Source of the DNA: Nitrospirota bacterium
GTDB lineage: Bacteria; Nitrospirota; Thermodesulfovibrionia; Thermodesulfovibrionales; Dissulfurispiraceae
Assembly (NCBI GenBank): GCA_040752355.1
Contig: JBFMHE010000016.1
Location: forward strand, 26,635 to 90,634
Reading direction: 5' to 3'
DNA length: 64,000 nucleotides
Position 1 is the first letter of the stretch, and every line of letters begins with the position of its first letter. This document shows, in pieces, positions 63,139 through 64,000 of this stretch. Under the pieces are notes generated by a model, which was not told where the DNA came from, ran no database searches, and was given only the letters and a program-made list of their open reading frames with translations. The position numbers and the translations under genes are program-made.

Positions 63139-63909
63139 ATGCGCACGGTCAGGCTCACCCTCCAGTACGACGGCACCCGCTACCAGGGATGGCAGGTGCA
63201 GCGGACGGGCGTAACGATACAGGGCCTGGTGCAGGAGGCGCTCGCGGCGACCACGGGCGAGCGGGTGACCGTTATCGCCGCCGGGAGGACCGACGCGGGG
63301 GTGCATGCCCTCGAGCAGGTCGCGGCCTTTCGCAGCGCAGCGCCCCTCGCCCCGGAGGTCTTCACCGCTGCCCTGAACGCCCGCCTCCCCGAGGATGTGC
63401 GGGTAATGGAGAGCCGCATCGAACGCGAGGACTTTCACCCGCGCTTCAATGCCAAGGGGAAGGTCTATGCCTACCTGATCGCCCATGAGCGGGTCCTCTC
63501 GCCCTTTCTGCACCGCTATGCATGGCGGGTCACCGCCGGCCTCGATCTCGAAGCGATGGGACAGGCCCTTGCGGTGCTCAAGGGAACCCACGACTTCTCG
63601 TCCTTCAGGGCGAGCGGCTGCGGGGCCCGCAACCCGGTGAGGACGATAACCGCGGTATCGCTGGCGCGCCACGATCGCCTCGAGTTCATGACGATGGCGC
63701 TGCGGGGGGATTTCATGACGATCCGCATCGAAGGCGACGCCTTCCTGCGGCATATGGTACGGAATATCGTGGGGACGGTCGTCGAGGTCGGCAAGGGGAG
63801 GCTGAGCATCGCCGATATGGAGAATATCCTGCTCGCCAGGAAGAGGCCCCTCGCCGGACCCGCCGCTCCGGCGCGGGGCCTCTTCCTGGAGCGGGTACTC
63901 TATCCATAA
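63139..63909 (+). CDS. truA: tRNA pseudouridine synthase A
   Basis: 256 residues. Makes pseudouridine at tRNA positions 38-40. LQYDGTRYQGWQVQ starts the protein, the catalytic Asp is in AAGRTDAGVHALEQVA, and FNAKGKVYAYLI, RNIVGTVVEVGKG and ARGLFLERVLYP follow. The ATG at 63139 gives the family start; no strong ribosome site is seen. It is divergent from the nuclease gene and followed by a strong terminator. Confidence 0.96.
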   Translation: MRTVRLTLQYDGTRYQGWQVQRTGVTIQGLVQEALAATTGERVTVIAAGRTDAGVHALEQVAAFRSAAPLAPEVFTAALNARLPEDVRVMESRIEREDFHPRFNAKGKVYAYLIAHERVLSPFLHRYAWRVTAGLDLEAMGQALAVLKGTHDFSSFRASGCGARNPVRTITAVSLARHDRLEFMTMALRGDFMTIRIEGDAFLRHMVRNIVGTVVEVGKGRLSIADMENILLARKRPLAGPAAPARGLFLERVLYP

Positions 63910-63926
63910 CAAAGCCCGGCCGTAAA

Positions 63927-63960
63927 AAAACCCGGAGCGCCCGCGGGCGTTCCGGGTTTT
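63927..63960. terminator. Rho-independent terminator after truA
   Basis: AAAACCCGGAGCGCCC and GGGCGTTCCGGGTTTT form a 16-bp stem with one G-T pair, A-tract on one side and T-tract on the other, so it can work in both directions. The last 40 bp of the window show no feature. Confidence 0.9.
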
Positions 63961-64000
63961 GTGAAGTATCGATGCCGGGGATGCCGCGCCTGCCGGTTAC

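Overview
The window is about 60% GC and gene-dense, mostly read from the minus strand. It looks like the chromosome of a Gram-negative, deep-branching bacterium, most likely Nitrospirota or a relative. The grounds are: an LPS-export cluster (lptC-lptA-lptB) joined to rpoN, hpf and rapZ; an Mla lipid-transport operon; an LpxL-type acyltransferase; menaquinone synthesis by the futalosine route (mqnA); a split F-type ATP synthase operon with paired b and b' subunits; and an archaeal-type AdoMet synthetase. The taxonomic call is inference from gene content only.

Layout. 1-2940: secD (cut by the window edge), yajC, mqnA. 2950-5384: an RNA-repair group with rtcB, whose metal-ligand Cys codon is TGA, archease, and a divergent GGQ release-factor-like gene. 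5406-9230: creatininase-family hydrolase, cardiolipin synthase, and two toxin-antitoxin pairs (BrnTA, RES/Xre) with clear palindromic operators. 9263-11438: ABC exporter with a lipoprotein. 11594-17664: atp operon (b', b, delta, alpha, gamma, beta, epsilon). 17805-23777: cysteine desulfurase, rapZ, hpf, rpoN, lptB, lptA, lptC. 23999-32612: aroE, radical-SAM DUF512, pgsA, TPR protein, rpe, PASTA, rsmB, DUF116, fmt, def. 32760-38646: membrane methyltransferase, archaeal MAT, and a cell-wall recycling pair (an AmgK-MurU fusion and NamZ).

39184-53867 is an accessory island: HicBA, a 56-repeat type I-E CRISPR array, cas2-cas1, a YhcG fragment, cas6e-cas5-cas7-cse2-cse1-cas3, a 42-codon membrane-peptide gene, a degenerate two-repeat mini-CRISPR, and HigBA. 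The mini-CRISPR is the most striking object. It has two decayed repeats, an exactly 32-nt pseudo-spacer, its own promoter, and a guide whose first 15 positions match the cas promoter next to an AAG motif, with mismatches only at positions 6 and 12. That is the signature of a crRNA-like regulator (CreR/CreA type) by which Cascade represses the operon headed by the small membrane peptide and cas3. Leftover ends of a second cas3 and a second cas6e bracket the effector genes, which suggests that the effector cassette was swapped into an older locus.

54228-63909: ADP-ribosylglycohydrolase, mlaD-mlaF-mlaE, lauroyl-type acyltransferase, Lon-related protease, xerD, an RNase H-fold nuclease and truA. 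Several intergenic gaps hold unusual arrays of short near-repeated words, often arranged as large imperfect inverted repeats. No rRNA or tRNA gene was seen.
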